Source of the DNA: an uncultured Schlesneria sp.
GTDB taxonomy: Bacteria; Planctomycetota; Planctomycetia; Planctomycetales; Planctomycetaceae
Length of the DNA: 60,810 nucleotides
Assembly: GCA_903858935.1 (NCBI GenBank)
Contig: CAIOKO010000217.1
Span: forward strand, 1-60,810
Direction of reading: 5' to 3'
A program made the translations under genes and the position numbers. The notes beneath the pieces were generated by a model, which saw only the letters and a list, made by a program, of their open reading frames with translations, did no database searches and was not told the origin of the DNA. This document shows positions 45,301-53,598 of the stretch, piece by piece; position 1 is the stretch's first letter, and every line of letters starts with the position of its first letter.

Positions 45301-46773
45301 TCAGCTCGTCAGGATTTCTGAAACGACGCGGGCTGTTCTTCCGTCGGTGATCTGTTGTTCCCGGCCATTGAATTGATACAGCAGCTTTGAATGATCGAGA
45401 CCCAGTTGACGGAGAATTGTGGCCTGAAAGTCGTTTGGGGTCACGACATTCACGGCGGCCCGGTGGCCGACTTCGTCAGTCTCGCCATATGTCATACCTG
45501 GCTTGAAACCACCCCCCGCAAGCCAGATCGAGAACCCCTGACCGTTGTGGTCGCGGCCATTTCCGTCGGTAAAGTCCCCCTCGCTGACCGGCAGGCGTCC
45601 AATCTCGCCACCCCAATGGACGATCGTCGAATCGAGCATGCCTCGCTGTTTCAGGTCGGTGACAAGTGCCGCGGCAGGTTGATCCGTACGCAGACAAATC
45701 GCGGGGAGGTTCTTGCGGATATCTGTATGAGTATCCCACGGCTGGCCACCGAGAAACATCTGCACAAACCGAACACCCCGTTCGACCAGTCGCCGAGCGA
45801 TCAGGCAACGGGTCCCGTACTCACGAGAATGAGGTTGATCGAGGCCGTATAACTTATGAATGTGTTCAGGCTCTTGAGTGATATCCAAGGCTTCCTTCGC
45901 TTCTGTCTGCATCGCAGCTGCCAATTCATAACTGGCGATGCGGGCTTCGAGATCCGATTCACCGGGATGTTGTTCCAGATGCTTCTTATTCAGACGAGCC
46001 AGTAAGTCGAGATTCTGTCGCTGCAGCGGACCACGCAACTGTGGCGGTGGATCAAGATTAAAAATTCGTGGTTCTTCAGCCCGCAGAACCGTTCCTTGAA
46101 ACAATGGCGGCATGAAGCCGCTGGACCAGTTTAATGTTCCGTCAACAGGATGGCCGCCGGGGTCAGCAAGAACGAGGTACGCCGGAAGATTCTGGTTCTC
46201 ATTCCCCAATCCATAGACGATCCAGCTTCCCAGCGTGGGCCGACCGGTCACTGCGGGAATGCCACCGTGGAAATAGCGGATCGAAACCTCGTGCCCGTTA
46301 TGGCCGGTATGCATCGAACGGACGACACAAATATCGTCGACGATCCCCGCGGTGTGAGGCAGAAGTTCGGAGACTTCCGTACCGCATTGTCCATGTGCCG
46401 CGAATTTCCAGGGGCTGCCGAACAGCTTTTTGCTGGCCCGATTAACGAAGCTGAATGCGACCTCGCCGCCATAATCCTGGCCATGATGTTTCGTCAGTTC
46501 AGGTTTGGGGTCAAGCAGGTCCATGTGGGCAGGTCCGCCATGCATGAACATGGAAATCATGGCGGTCGCCTGCGGGGCCGAAGGAGGCGACCGCCGCATC
46601 ATATCGTTTGCTTGAAGTTCCTTAGGCTTTCCGGGTGGAGCGGCCAGCAACCCCTCGTCACGAAGCAATGAGGCGAGAGCGAAACTGCCGATTCCAAACG
46701 CATTGGTCGCCAGGAATTGGCGCCGCGTACCACAGCTATGGCTTGTCGTGTTCATCGGTAAATAATTTGTCAT
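45301..46773 (-). CDS. DUF1501 protein (Tat-exported)
   Basis: The start at 46773 (MTNYLPMNTTSH) has AAGAG about 8 nt upstream; a GTG at 46782 is possible. About 490 residues. The Tat signal has RRQFLATNAFGIGSFALASL. The body matches DUF1501 (sulfatase-like fold): SMFMHGGPAHMDLLDPKP, RSMHTGHNGHEVSIRYFHGG, LARRLVERGVRF-like text and WGGEIGRLP, DHNGQGFSIWLAGGG. In planctomycetes this family is nearly always encoded next to a DUF1549/DUF1553 cytochrome, as here (48 nt downstream of it). The two are thought to act together outside the cytoplasmic membrane, possibly in polysaccharide breakdown, but the reaction is not established. Confidence 0.92.
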   Translation of the reverse strand: MTNYLPMNTTSHSCGTRRQFLATNAFGIGSFALASLLRDEGLLAAPPGKPKELQANDMMRRSPPSAPQATAMISMFMHGGPAHMDLLDPKPELTKHHGQDYGGEVAFSFVNRASKKLFGSPWKFAAHGQCGTEVSELLPHTAGIVDDICVVRSMHTGHNGHEVSIRYFHGGIPAVTGRPTLGSWIVYGLGNENQNLPAYLVLADPGGHPVDGTLNWSSGFMPPLFQGTVLRAEEPRIFNLDPPPQLRGPLQRQNLDLLARLNKKHLEQHPGESDLEARIASYELAAAMQTEAKEALDITQEPEHIHKLYGLDQPHSREYGTRCLIARRLVERGVRFVQMFLGGQPWDTHTDIRKNLPAICLRTDQPAAALVTDLKQRGMLDSTIVHWGGEIGRLPVSEGDFTDGNGRDHNGQGFSIWLAGGGFKPGMTYGETDEVGHRAAVNVVTPNDFQATILRQLGLDHSKLLYQFNGREQQITDGRTARVVSEILTS

Positions 46774-46821
46774 GGAAGTCACTCTTGCGATTTAAGTTTC
46801 TCGGATTGTGGGCAGGCCTAT

Positions 46822-49800
46822 TCAATCGATATACAAAAACTCGTTGCTGCTCAGAACTTGCTGACACAGGCTGGAAAGTGCGATCAAATCGTGATCACCC
46901 TTGGCTCCCCTCGCCCGCAATGTTTGCAACTGCTGATCGAGAAACTGACAGGACATTTCCAATTCATCCGCCGTGATCGGGCGGCAATAGGCAAGTCGCC
47001 AGACATACGCGATCTGTTGTGGTGCCGACGTGGTCAACGGGCCATGAAAATCGGCCACAGAATCCCAACGGCCTCGTTCGTGACCAGCCTGGTCAGTCAA
47101 TTGAAGGTTAAAGGCCCAATCGAACGAGTCACTGGTATCAGCCTCAAGGCAATCGGTGACAAAATCGAGAATGTCTCCTTGCTGAACCCCGATCCGGGCG
47201 ACGCTGGTCTCAACGGTGTTTGTTTTCGATAACCACGTCCCGGCGAGACCCGCGCGGTTGGAAATGACTCTTGATCGAACCCCGTCACCTGATTCGGAAT
47301 GATGTTTCAGGGACCCTTTGATGGAAACGATTCCGCTTTCGGGGGCCGTCCATCGACGGATGACAGAGCGTAGTTGACTGTTGCCCGGGTGTCCCGCTGA
47401 CGTGTGAAGAAACGCATGTCCGACGACGGAATCAGGAAACGCACTTGAGGCCTGCCACTGCGAACCGGTCCAGTGAGCGAACGGCTGAAACTGGACGGTC
47501 GGGGACTGCGCCGGTTCGGCTGGAGGGGCATCAACGACTGTTCCATACCCGTATTTCCACGCCGCTTGCCGGCTGGGGAATCGATCTTCAAATGTTCGGG
47601 TTACGTCGCGGTCAAGATCGTTGGGGGTTTCCAGACGCAATCGTTTTGCCAGTTGATCGGCTTGTTTCATGGTGAAGTCGCCGTTCATGAGCATCAGCGA
47701 CTGCAGGGCGACCGTACTGCTGATTCGTCGATCACAGTTAACCGACATGACCGGTGCATCGAATGCGGTTAACAACGACACCGGCTTGCTGCGTCGGCTC
47801 TGGATATACACGCTGCGACGTGCAGAATCATCTTTGACATGGACTTGGCCGGCAAAGTCTTCGACGACATCCACAGGTGGACCAAACTGAGCTTTGTCGA
47901 GTCGACCGTTTGTTGCGAGCATCCGATCTCGGACGATTTCCGCTTCAAGGCGTCTCACGCTGAAGCGGGAATAGAGTGCTCCGTCAGAATCGATGGAGGC
48001 CGCCGTCGGATCGATCCGACGAGAAGATTGACGATAGACTGATGATGTCATGATCACTTTATGTAGACGCTTTAGACTCCAGCCCTGGCGGACCAGCTCG
48101 TCTGCCAGCCAGTCGAGCAATTCAGGGTGCGTCGGTCGACTTCCCAGCACGCCCAATTCGCCCGGTGTGTCGACGATCCCCTTGCCAAAATGATTCAGCC
48201 AGATGCGGTTCGCGAGAACTCGCCCCACAAGTGGGTGCTGGCCATTGACCAGATGCCTGGCCCAGGCAAGCCGACGACCTGAAGTTGGAAGAGCCGAATC
48301 GTGTTCAGGAATATCAAATCTCTGGCCAACCGGAGACGCGATCGTCAAGTCAGCCGGTTTCACGACGCTCGTCGGCTGTCGATGATCTCCACGGTGAAAG
48401 ATGTTTGTGACGGGCGGTGCCCCAGCCGGTTCAGTCAGCACGCTGATAAAATCTTCGACCGGTTTTTCCGCTCGTTTGGCCTGGATGACCGCCATATCCT
48501 TTTTCAGTTCTTCTGCCGCCGCGGCGTTGAACTGGTACAGGACACCAGGGTTCACGTTCAGCCCCGGATTTGTGGCAACCAGCTTTTTCTGTTCGTCTGT
48601 CCGTTTATCGTCTGGTGTTTTGAATGCCGCCCGCAGAACTTCCCGCTGGTCTTCGGGGAATTTTTCTAACGCTTTATCGAATGCTTCCGCGACCAGTTTT
48701 GCCTGTTTCTCGTTGTAGGCAGCCTGCAACTTTCCAGCGTCCGCTTCAACTTCTGCGGCTTTTGCCCGGTCAGCATCGGTATAAAGCGAAACGACTCGAT
48801 CACGAGGAATGACCCAGCTCTTCCAGTTCAGCGCCGGCTCAAAAACGGCTCGCAACTGGTAATAATCAGACTGTGGGATCGGATCGTAGCGATGGTCGTG
48901 ACACTGGGCACACCCGACGCTAAGTCCTAATAACGACGATGAAACAATCTTGATGGTATCTGTCACGACCAGATTTCGTGACGTGTCGGGGTCGCCCTGT
49001 CCGCTGGCTGTCGGGTCTGCCGCCATCCGTAAAAACCCCGTTGCGATCAAGGTTTCGATCGTTTCTGGAGACATGTTTTTATACGGTGGAGTCACCAATT
49101 CATCTCCGGCCAGTTGCTCAATCACGAACTGATTCAGCGGCTTGTCGGCGTTCAGTGACTTAATCACATAGTCGCGATATTTATAGATATACGATCTGAC
49201 GGTGTCGGTATTTCCGTCTCCTTCCGAGTCGGCATATCCCGCGACATCCAGCCAATGCCGCCCCCACCGTTCGCCGTAATGTTTTGATTCAAGGAGCCGG
49301 TCGAGCATGGCATCGTAAGCGCTGGGTGACTCGTCTTTCAGAAATGCCTGAGTCTCTTCCAGTGAAGGGGGGAGACCGATCAGGTCAAAATAGGCCCGCT
49401 TCAACAGGGTGAATCGGTCCGCTTCCGGATTCAGGCTCAGCCCGATCGATTCGAGCTTGGCGAGTACGAACGAATCGATTGGCGTTTTCACAAGGTTTGC
49501 AGCTTTGACGCTGGGAACATCAGGTCGGCGGATCGGTTGGAAGGCCCAGTAGGCTCGTTCTTCACTGGTGATTCCGATTCCGGGGTCCAGTGTGAGTGGT
49601 TCTTCCCTGGCGGTTGGAGCGCCCGCAGCGATCCAGCGTTCGATGATCTGAACTTTGTCGGCAGGAACCTTCTTTTCACCTGGCGGCATTTCTCCTGAGA
49701 CGATGCGGCGCAAGATCAGGCTGTCAGCGGGCGTTCCTGGCTGAATCGCTGTACCGCTTTCGCCACCGGTTACCATAAATCGTCGTAAACGGAGGTCTAA

Positions 49801-50013
49801 TCCTCCGGAAAGTTTTTCGGCACCCCCGTGACAGTCGAGGCAGTACGCTTTCAGGATTGGACGGATGTCGGTTTCAAACGACGGTTTTGGCGGTGGCGAT
49901 CCCGCTGTCGTATTGGAATCGGCGATTGCCACATCGTAGGTGAGGGCAGCCGACAGCACCGTACAGTAAAAGAAAAAAGCTCGAATCTTCGAAGTTAGGT
50001 AAGTCATATTCAT
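46822..50013 (-). CDS. PSCyt1-DUF1549-DUF1553 secreted cytochrome c protein
   Basis: The start is probably ATG at 50013 (MNMTYLTSKIRAFF), 1063 residues; an extension to 50088 would bury the signal peptide. After the signal come PSCyt1 with the haem site CLDCH, DUF1549/PSCyt2 (TPIDSFVLAKLESIGL, FDLIGLPPSLEE, ERWGRHWLDVAGYADSEG), a second CAQCH motif, then DUF1553/PSD1 (RRLAWARHLVNGQHPLVGRV, NRIWLNHFGKGIVDTPGELG, LLDWLADELVRQGWSLKRLH). This is a hallmark planctomycete architecture. It precedes and is likely co-transcribed with the DUF1501 gene. Role: extracytoplasmic electron-transfer enzyme of unknown substrate. Confidence 0.92.
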   Translation of the reverse strand: MNMTYLTSKIRAFFFYCTVLSAALTYDVAIADSNTTAGSPPPKPSFETDIRPILKAYCLDCHGGAEKLSGGLDLRLRRFMVTGGESGTAIQPGTPADSLILRRIVSGEMPPGEKKVPADKVQIIERWIAAGAPTAREEPLTLDPGIGITSEERAYWAFQPIRRPDVPSVKAANLVKTPIDSFVLAKLESIGLSLNPEADRFTLLKRAYFDLIGLPPSLEETQAFLKDESPSAYDAMLDRLLESKHYGERWGRHWLDVAGYADSEGDGNTDTVRSYIYKYRDYVIKSLNADKPLNQFVIEQLAGDELVTPPYKNMSPETIETLIATGFLRMAADPTASGQGDPDTSRNLVVTDTIKIVSSSLLGLSVGCAQCHDHRYDPIPQSDYYQLRAVFEPALNWKSWVIPRDRVVSLYTDADRAKAAEVEADAGKLQAAYNEKQAKLVAEAFDKALEKFPEDQREVLRAAFKTPDDKRTDEQKKLVATNPGLNVNPGVLYQFNAAAAEELKKDMAVIQAKRAEKPVEDFISVLTEPAGAPPVTNIFHRGDHRQPTSVVKPADLTIASPVGQRFDIPEHDSALPTSGRRLAWARHLVNGQHPLVGRVLANRIWLNHFGKGIVDTPGELGVLGSRPTHPELLDWLADELVRQGWSLKRLHKVIMTSSVYRQSSRRIDPTAASIDSDGALYSRFSVRRLEAEIVRDRMLATNGRLDKAQFGPPVDVVEDFAGQVHVKDDSARRSVYIQSRRSKPVSLLTAFDAPVMSVNCDRRISSTVALQSLMLMNGDFTMKQADQLAKRLRLETPNDLDRDVTRTFEDRFPSRQAAWKYGYGTVVDAPPAEPAQSPTVQFQPFAHWTGSQWQASSAFPDSVVGHAFLHTSAGHPGNSQLRSVIRRWTAPESGIVSIKGSLKHHSESGDGVRSRVISNRAGLAGTWLSKTNTVETSVARIGVQQGDILDFVTDCLEADTSDSFDWAFNLQLTDQAGHERGRWDSVADFHGPLTTSAPQQIAYVWRLAYCRPITADELEMSCQFLDQQLQTLRARGAKGDHDLIALSSLCQQVLSSNEFLYID

Positions 50014-50410
50014 ACGAAGCTCAGCGAGGAACAACGGCGGGGCTGTCAGATCCAGTTCCACAAGCGGGTGAAAGCTGTCTGACAGCAAAATCTAAGGCGG
50101 ATTCATCGGCAGGTATTGATATCTTCAACAAACTCAGAGCGCAACGCAAGCCGGAAGTTTACGGCGGTAGATTTTGAATCGATTCGAACTTTTTCCGACT
50201 CTCTTCTATTACGAGCGACTTTGCTAAGATTCGCGACTTCTTGAAGGGGGGGATTTACAGATACCCGCTCGTTTCGGATGTTTTCACGAAGTTTTTGATA
50301 ATCCCAGGGGGCTCGGCCTCGAGGTGCCGCTATTCAATGGTCGGCTCGAAAGCGAGTCCCTCACGAATTTGTTCAGCAAAACTCGACAATTAATTCAGGA
50401 GCATATAGTC
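50014..50410. other. divergent intergenic region
   Basis: It must hold promoters for the minus-strand cytochrome gene and the plus-strand GlmU-like gene. A G-rich GAAGGGGGGGA stretch lies near 50243. No confident -10/-35 pair or palindrome is seen. Confidence 0.4.
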
Positions 50411-51196
50411 ATGTCTGGTTCGATGGCGATCATACTGGCGGCAGGGAAAAGCACGCGGATGAAGTCGGCGCTCCCGAAGGTGCTGCATAATGTCTGTGGT
50501 CGACCAATGATCGAGTACGTCATCGACGCGGCTCGATCGGCGGGTGTGACCCGCATCGTCGCCATCGTTGGGCATCGTGCGGAAATGGTTCAGGCCGAAT
50601 TGTCGAAGCATCGCGATATTGAATTCGCCTTGCAGGCCGAACAGAAGGGGACGGGGCATGCCGTCATGATGTGCCAGGAACAGCTTCGCTCGCATCACGG
50701 TCCCGTCCTGGTGCTGGCGGGCGATACGCCGCTGCTCAAGCGCGAATCATTGGAGTCACTGCTTAAGACGCAGAAAGAGCAGGGGGCCGCGTGTGTGATC
50801 GGGACGGCTGTGACTGAAGCGAATTTCGGACTTGGCCGGATTATCCGAAACGGTCAGGGCCAGTTCGAAAAGATTGTCGAAGAGAAAGACGCGACACCCG
50901 AAGAAAAGAAAGTTCAAGAGATTAATACGGGTTGCTACGCCTTCGATTCGCAGGGATTGCTCGCGTCGCTCGATAAAATTCGCCCGAACAACAGTCAGGC
51001 AGAATATTATTTGACGGATTGTCCTCGTGTTTTAAAAGACGAAGGGCGCACCATCGTCGCTCTCGAGGCCTTCGATATGGTTGAAGCGCTGGGAGTGAAC
51101 ACTCGCGAACAATTGGCTCAAGTCACCAGAACGTTACTCCAGGCAGCGATGTCGCGCTGGATGGTGAATGGAACGACAATCGTTGTTCCCGAATAG
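50411..51196 (+). CDS. glmU: GlmU-type UDP-GlcNAc pyrophosphorylase, interrupted by in-frame TAG
   Basis: The start is ATG at 50411 with AGGAG about 10 nt upstream; the frame is open further upstream but not native. This is the N-terminal uridylyltransferase part of GlmU, making UDP-N-acetylglucosamine for peptidoglycan and LPS. It has LAAGKSTRMKSALPKVLH, EQKGTGHAVM, VLAGDTPLL, NTGCYAFD and SQAEYYLTD, all standard for the fold with catalytic residues in place. After WMVNGTTIVVPE the frame hits TAG (51194-51196) exactly where homologues continue into the left-handed helix. The same frame stays open to 51379. The product ending at the TAG keeps the entire pyrophosphorylase domain. The gene is bounded downstream by a stem-loop. 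Confidence 0.85.
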   Translation: MSGSMAIILAAGKSTRMKSALPKVLHNVCGRPMIEYVIDAARSAGVTRIVAIVGHRAEMVQAELSKHRDIEFALQAEQKGTGHAVMMCQEQLRSHHGPVLVLAGDTPLLKRESLESLLKTQKEQGAACVIGTAVTEANFGLGRIIRNGQGQFEKIVEEKDATPEEKKVQEINTGCYAFDSQGLLASLDKIRPNNSQAEYYLTDCPRVLKDEGRTIVALEAFDMVEALGVNTREQLAQVTRTLLQAAMSRWMVNGTTIVVPE

Positions 51197-51379
51197 ACAT
51201 TTATCGATCCTCAGGTCCAGATCGGAGCTGACACGATCATCGAGCCATTTACCCATATCAGCGGGGCGGTTGTGATCGGTGACAATTGTCACATCGGTCC
51301 TCATGCAGTCCTGACAGGGCCCCTCAATGTACCCTCTGGGACGACGGTCGGTCCGTTCCAGGAATTGAGCGGCGGGTGA
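51197..51379 (+). pseudogene. continuation of the GlmU-like frame beyond the TAG
   Basis: In frame after the TAG: TFIDPQVQIGADTIIEP, then FTHISGAVVIGDNCHIGPHA and VPSGTTVGPFQELSGG, ending TGA at 51377-51379. The hexapeptide-repeat pattern (IGADTII, IGDNCHI) shows selection acted on this frame, so the TAG is a recent mutation, a sequencing error, or is read through. The full product would be about 322 residues from 50411, a short GlmU without an acetyltransferase domain. Confidence 0.75.
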
Positions 51380-51480
51380 GTTTGGACGGGTTGATCAATA
51401 ACGTTGACGCACCGCAAAGATTCGATAACGGGTGTCACGGTTTTTGGGGTCTTCGACTAGGCCTCAGGCTTCTTCGAGTT

Positions 51481-51509
51481 TGAAACTTGACTCATTGGGT
51501 CAAGTTTCA
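51481..51509 (+). terminator. stem-loop downstream of glmU
   Basis: TGAAACTTGAC and GTCAAGTTTCA form a perfect 11-bp stem with a 7-nt loop, followed by GGGTTTCTT. It is probably a terminator with a weak T-run. Confidence 0.6.
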
Positions 51510-51518
51510 GGGTTTCTT

Positions 51519-51691
51519 CCAAAGTAGCCATCATCGCTCCGCGTGATGAGCATGTGTCGGAAACGATTCAAGCGTTGCCTTAGCTTCGGGGCAGATACTT
51601 TGTTTAAATTTCTGATTTAAAAACAAGCTGATTGGTATTTTCCCGGTTCTCGAACAATGCTCATTACACGGAGCGATGATGGCTACTTTGG
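51519..51691. repeat. TIR-bounded dispersed repeat, copy 2 (complete)
   Basis: The 35-bp left arm (51519-51553, starting CCAAAGTAGCCATCATCGCT) is inverted at 51657-51691 with two mismatches. The interior matches copy 1 at the window start. A GAGGCAAAGCCTC hairpin and then a GGAAGA-class palindrome follow, as beside copy 1, so the unit is composite. Confidence 0.8.
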
Positions 51692-51761
51692 TCTGAGGCA
51701 AAGCCTCTCTAGAGTCTTCGACAAGGCCGTAGATTCATGGTTTGATAGCGTGTTCGAAGAG

Positions 51762-51792
51762 CACGGCCTTACCGAAGACGGTAAAGCCGTGG
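51762..51792. repeat. GAAGA-loop palindrome (divergent member)
   Basis: CACGGCCTTACCG and CGGTAAAGCCGTG pair around AAGA with one mismatch. The geometry and loop match the palindromes at 224, 16500 and 16632, but the arms differ, with compensating changes that keep the stem. Confidence 0.6.
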
Positions 51793-51806
51793 CACCCCGA
51801 GTTCCA

Positions 51807-52154
51807 TCACTTTTTCGCTGAAGACGACACCGGCAAACCCCAATACCATGGTCCGTTTTTCGTATTTTCTTTTCGCGATAGGCCACCTAACAGCAAAAAC
51901 GCCCGGCGAACTGTTGCCCGGCTCATGCCGTTCTTACGTGCTTCTTTGAGAATGGTTGCATACGGGACCTCTTTGGTTTTTAACCGCTTTTTCAACCAAT
52001 GAGAGACTCGAGCGAGTTCGACGTGGAATTCTTCCCAATACTCGTCTGCTGCGATGTTTGATAGGGCAATGGTCGTTTTCGACGGATGACGGCGCCTGGT
52101 CGGTGTTGATTTAATCGCCGCGATCTGAATGTTCGTCCGTTTCTGTGATTCCAT
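51807..52154 (-). CDS. small winged-helix DNA-binding protein
   Basis: A 115-residue protein; I place the start at ATG 52154 (MESQKRTNIQIAAIK), since the open frame upstream to 52649 has no protein-like character. The N-terminal 35 residues are basic and disordered. The C-terminal domain reads WLKKRLKTKEVPYATILKEA, then KNGMSRATVRRAFLLLG and GPWYWGLP. This is the winged-helix domain often found at the C-terminus of phage or plasmid primase-helicases and replication regulators (LKEAKENGIS..TLRRA..LG). Here it is a free-standing protein next to a mobile-type repeat, so it may be a remnant of a mobile element or a small regulator. Confidence 0.55.
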   Translation of the reverse strand: MESQKRTNIQIAAIKSTPTRRRHPSKTTIALSNIAADEYWEEFHVELARVSHWLKKRLKTKEVPYATILKEARKNGMSRATVRRAFLLLGGLSRKENTKNGPWYWGLPVSSSAKK

Positions 52155-52470
52155 GTGAATTGCCGATCCAAGCTTTCGACGGCTAGAAAACTGGCCTCCG
52201 TAGCGCGATTTATCGATACAGAATATTGTATTCGACCCGCGTCTAAAAATCAATAAAATAACAAGTGGTTTTATGTCGCATTTTGCGGCTTTTTGGCGAT
52301 CGTTCTCGTTAGTGTCCCTGGTGCGAGCTTCGCCTCGCCCTCCCGTGGTCATTCTTCGCGGCACGAGACGACACAAAACTTGAGTAGTACGATATACTTC
52401 GGGCGGAAGATATCGCGAATCTCGGTTTGTCGCGTCATCGTTCGTATTGATTTGGAGCTTGCAATAAAAC
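52155..52470. other. intergenic, nothing recognised
   Basis: A 315-bp spacer between divergent genes. GCGAGCTTCGCCTCGC near 52323 forms a small stem. No other feature is supported. Confidence 0.4.
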
Positions 52471-52878
52471 ATGCAAGAAGAACAGTTGCAGCGAGTCCGG
52501 GAATTTCTGGACGAATACGAAATCCGCGAGCGCGAACAGCGGCAGGTGCTCAGACGCGAGGTATTAACGATTGCAGAGCGAGACGCGGCCATTTCGGCTG
52601 CCGTTCGAACGGCGATCCTGGGCTCCATTCCATCGATCGGGTGGTCCATTTATGCGAGCGTCCGTTCGAGCTGGCCAGCAGGTTTCGCCGTGCTGTTTGC
52701 GCCGCTTTGTTTCGTCGTCCCGTTCGTGATTATCGCCGCTGGGGCAGGAGTGTTTGGGGGTCTTTTTGCCCATTGGTGGTTCGCGGAATCAACGATCTCT
52801 GTCCGAAGTGCCGCTGTCGCGACCGCCCTGCTGGCGGATGCAGTTTTGTTGTTCTGGGTTGTGATGTTGTCGATTTGA
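52471..52878 (+). CDS. small predicted membrane protein
   Basis: A 135-residue protein. A charged helical start (QEEQLQRVREFLDEYEIRER, probable short coiled coil) is followed by three hydrophobic segments (FAVLFAPLCFVVPFVIIAAG, AGVFGGLFAHWWFA and AAVATALLADAVLLFWVVML). The start ATG at 52471 is the first in frame, with GGAG about 14 nt upstream (rather far). No family recognised. It stands alone; the next + strand gene (rsfS) starts 210 nt downstream. Confidence 0.55.
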   Translation: MQEEQLQRVREFLDEYEIREREQRQVLRREVLTIAERDAAISAAVRTAILGSIPSIGWSIYASVRSSWPAGFAVLFAPLCFVVPFVIIAAGAGVFGGLFAHWWFAESTISVRSAAVATALLADAVLLFWVVMLSI

Positions 52879-53087
52879 GGTCGTTATGAATTGACTCGAC
52901 TTTTTCGCATCGCGAGGCAAAAATCGAGTAAGCAGTGATGCGAGCTTCATGGAACTTTCGGGTGAACCTCGTACAAACGGGCGTTGTCTGCTAAGCTACC
53001 TGCAAAACAGAATGTATGTTTGTGTTCAGGGTCATCCCAGAATTGCGGGGTGGACCGTCTGCAAATTGATAAAATGTCTTGTGAGTT

Positions 53088-53522
53088 TTGATTCGATCCC
53101 TGGAGTTTGCTATTTCCGCCGCCGTCGCCACCCCCAGTTCCAAGAACCGATTGCAGCGCAGTCTGGAAGACGCCTGCCACATTGCCAAGCTGTGCGAAGA
53201 GTATCGTGGTAAAGACACCGTTGTCCTCGATCTGACCGGTATTACGGCGATCATGGACTTTTTCGTGATCACGACCGGTACCAGCACCCGGCAGATGCAC
53301 GCACTGACGGACGAAGTCCGTGTGCAAATGAAAGCACGCGGTCACAAGCCTCCCGCGACCGAAGGGTACGAACAGAGTTCATGGATCCTGCAGGACTGGG
53401 GCGACATCGTGTTGCATTCATTTCTTCCCGAAGCCCGTGGACTTTACGATCTCGAAGGACTTTGGGCTGATGCCAAGCGAGTCGACTGGCGCGCAATTGT
53501 CGGCCCGGCGAAAACTGTTTGA
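53088..53522 (+). CDS. rsfS: ribosome silencing factor RsfS (YbeB/Iojap)
   Basis: A 144-residue protein that binds L14 of the 50S subunit and blocks subunit joining under starvation. The family core is present: GKDTVVLDLTGITAIMDFFV, ITTGTSTRQMHAL, GHKPPATEGYEQSSWILQDW and VLHSFLPEARGLYDLEGLW. The start is uncertain: no ATG is in frame, and TTG at 53088 is used here, with a poor ribosome site; CTG or GTN codons slightly downstream are alternatives. The N-terminal 30 residues are variable in the family anyway. The downstream dehydrogenase starts 77 nt after the stop and could be co-transcribed. Confidence 0.9.
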   Translation: MIRSLEFAISAAVATPSSKNRLQRSLEDACHIAKLCEEYRGKDTVVLDLTGITAIMDFFVITTGTSTRQMHALTDEVRVQMKARGHKPPATEGYEQSSWILQDWGDIVLHSFLPEARGLYDLEGLWADAKRVDWRAIVGPAKTV

Positions 53523-53598
53523 GCCGAAGTCGTGAATAACGTCCGTGAGATTTTCCCCGTGAAAATCGTTCTCAAGGTTGTCTGCTGGAGCCCGCCCG

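Noticed and set aside
52155-52649. 280-residue version of the winged-helix protein
   Set aside because: The first 165 codons are Arg/Ser/Cys-rich shadow text crossing a divergent gene; the native start is the ATG at 52154.
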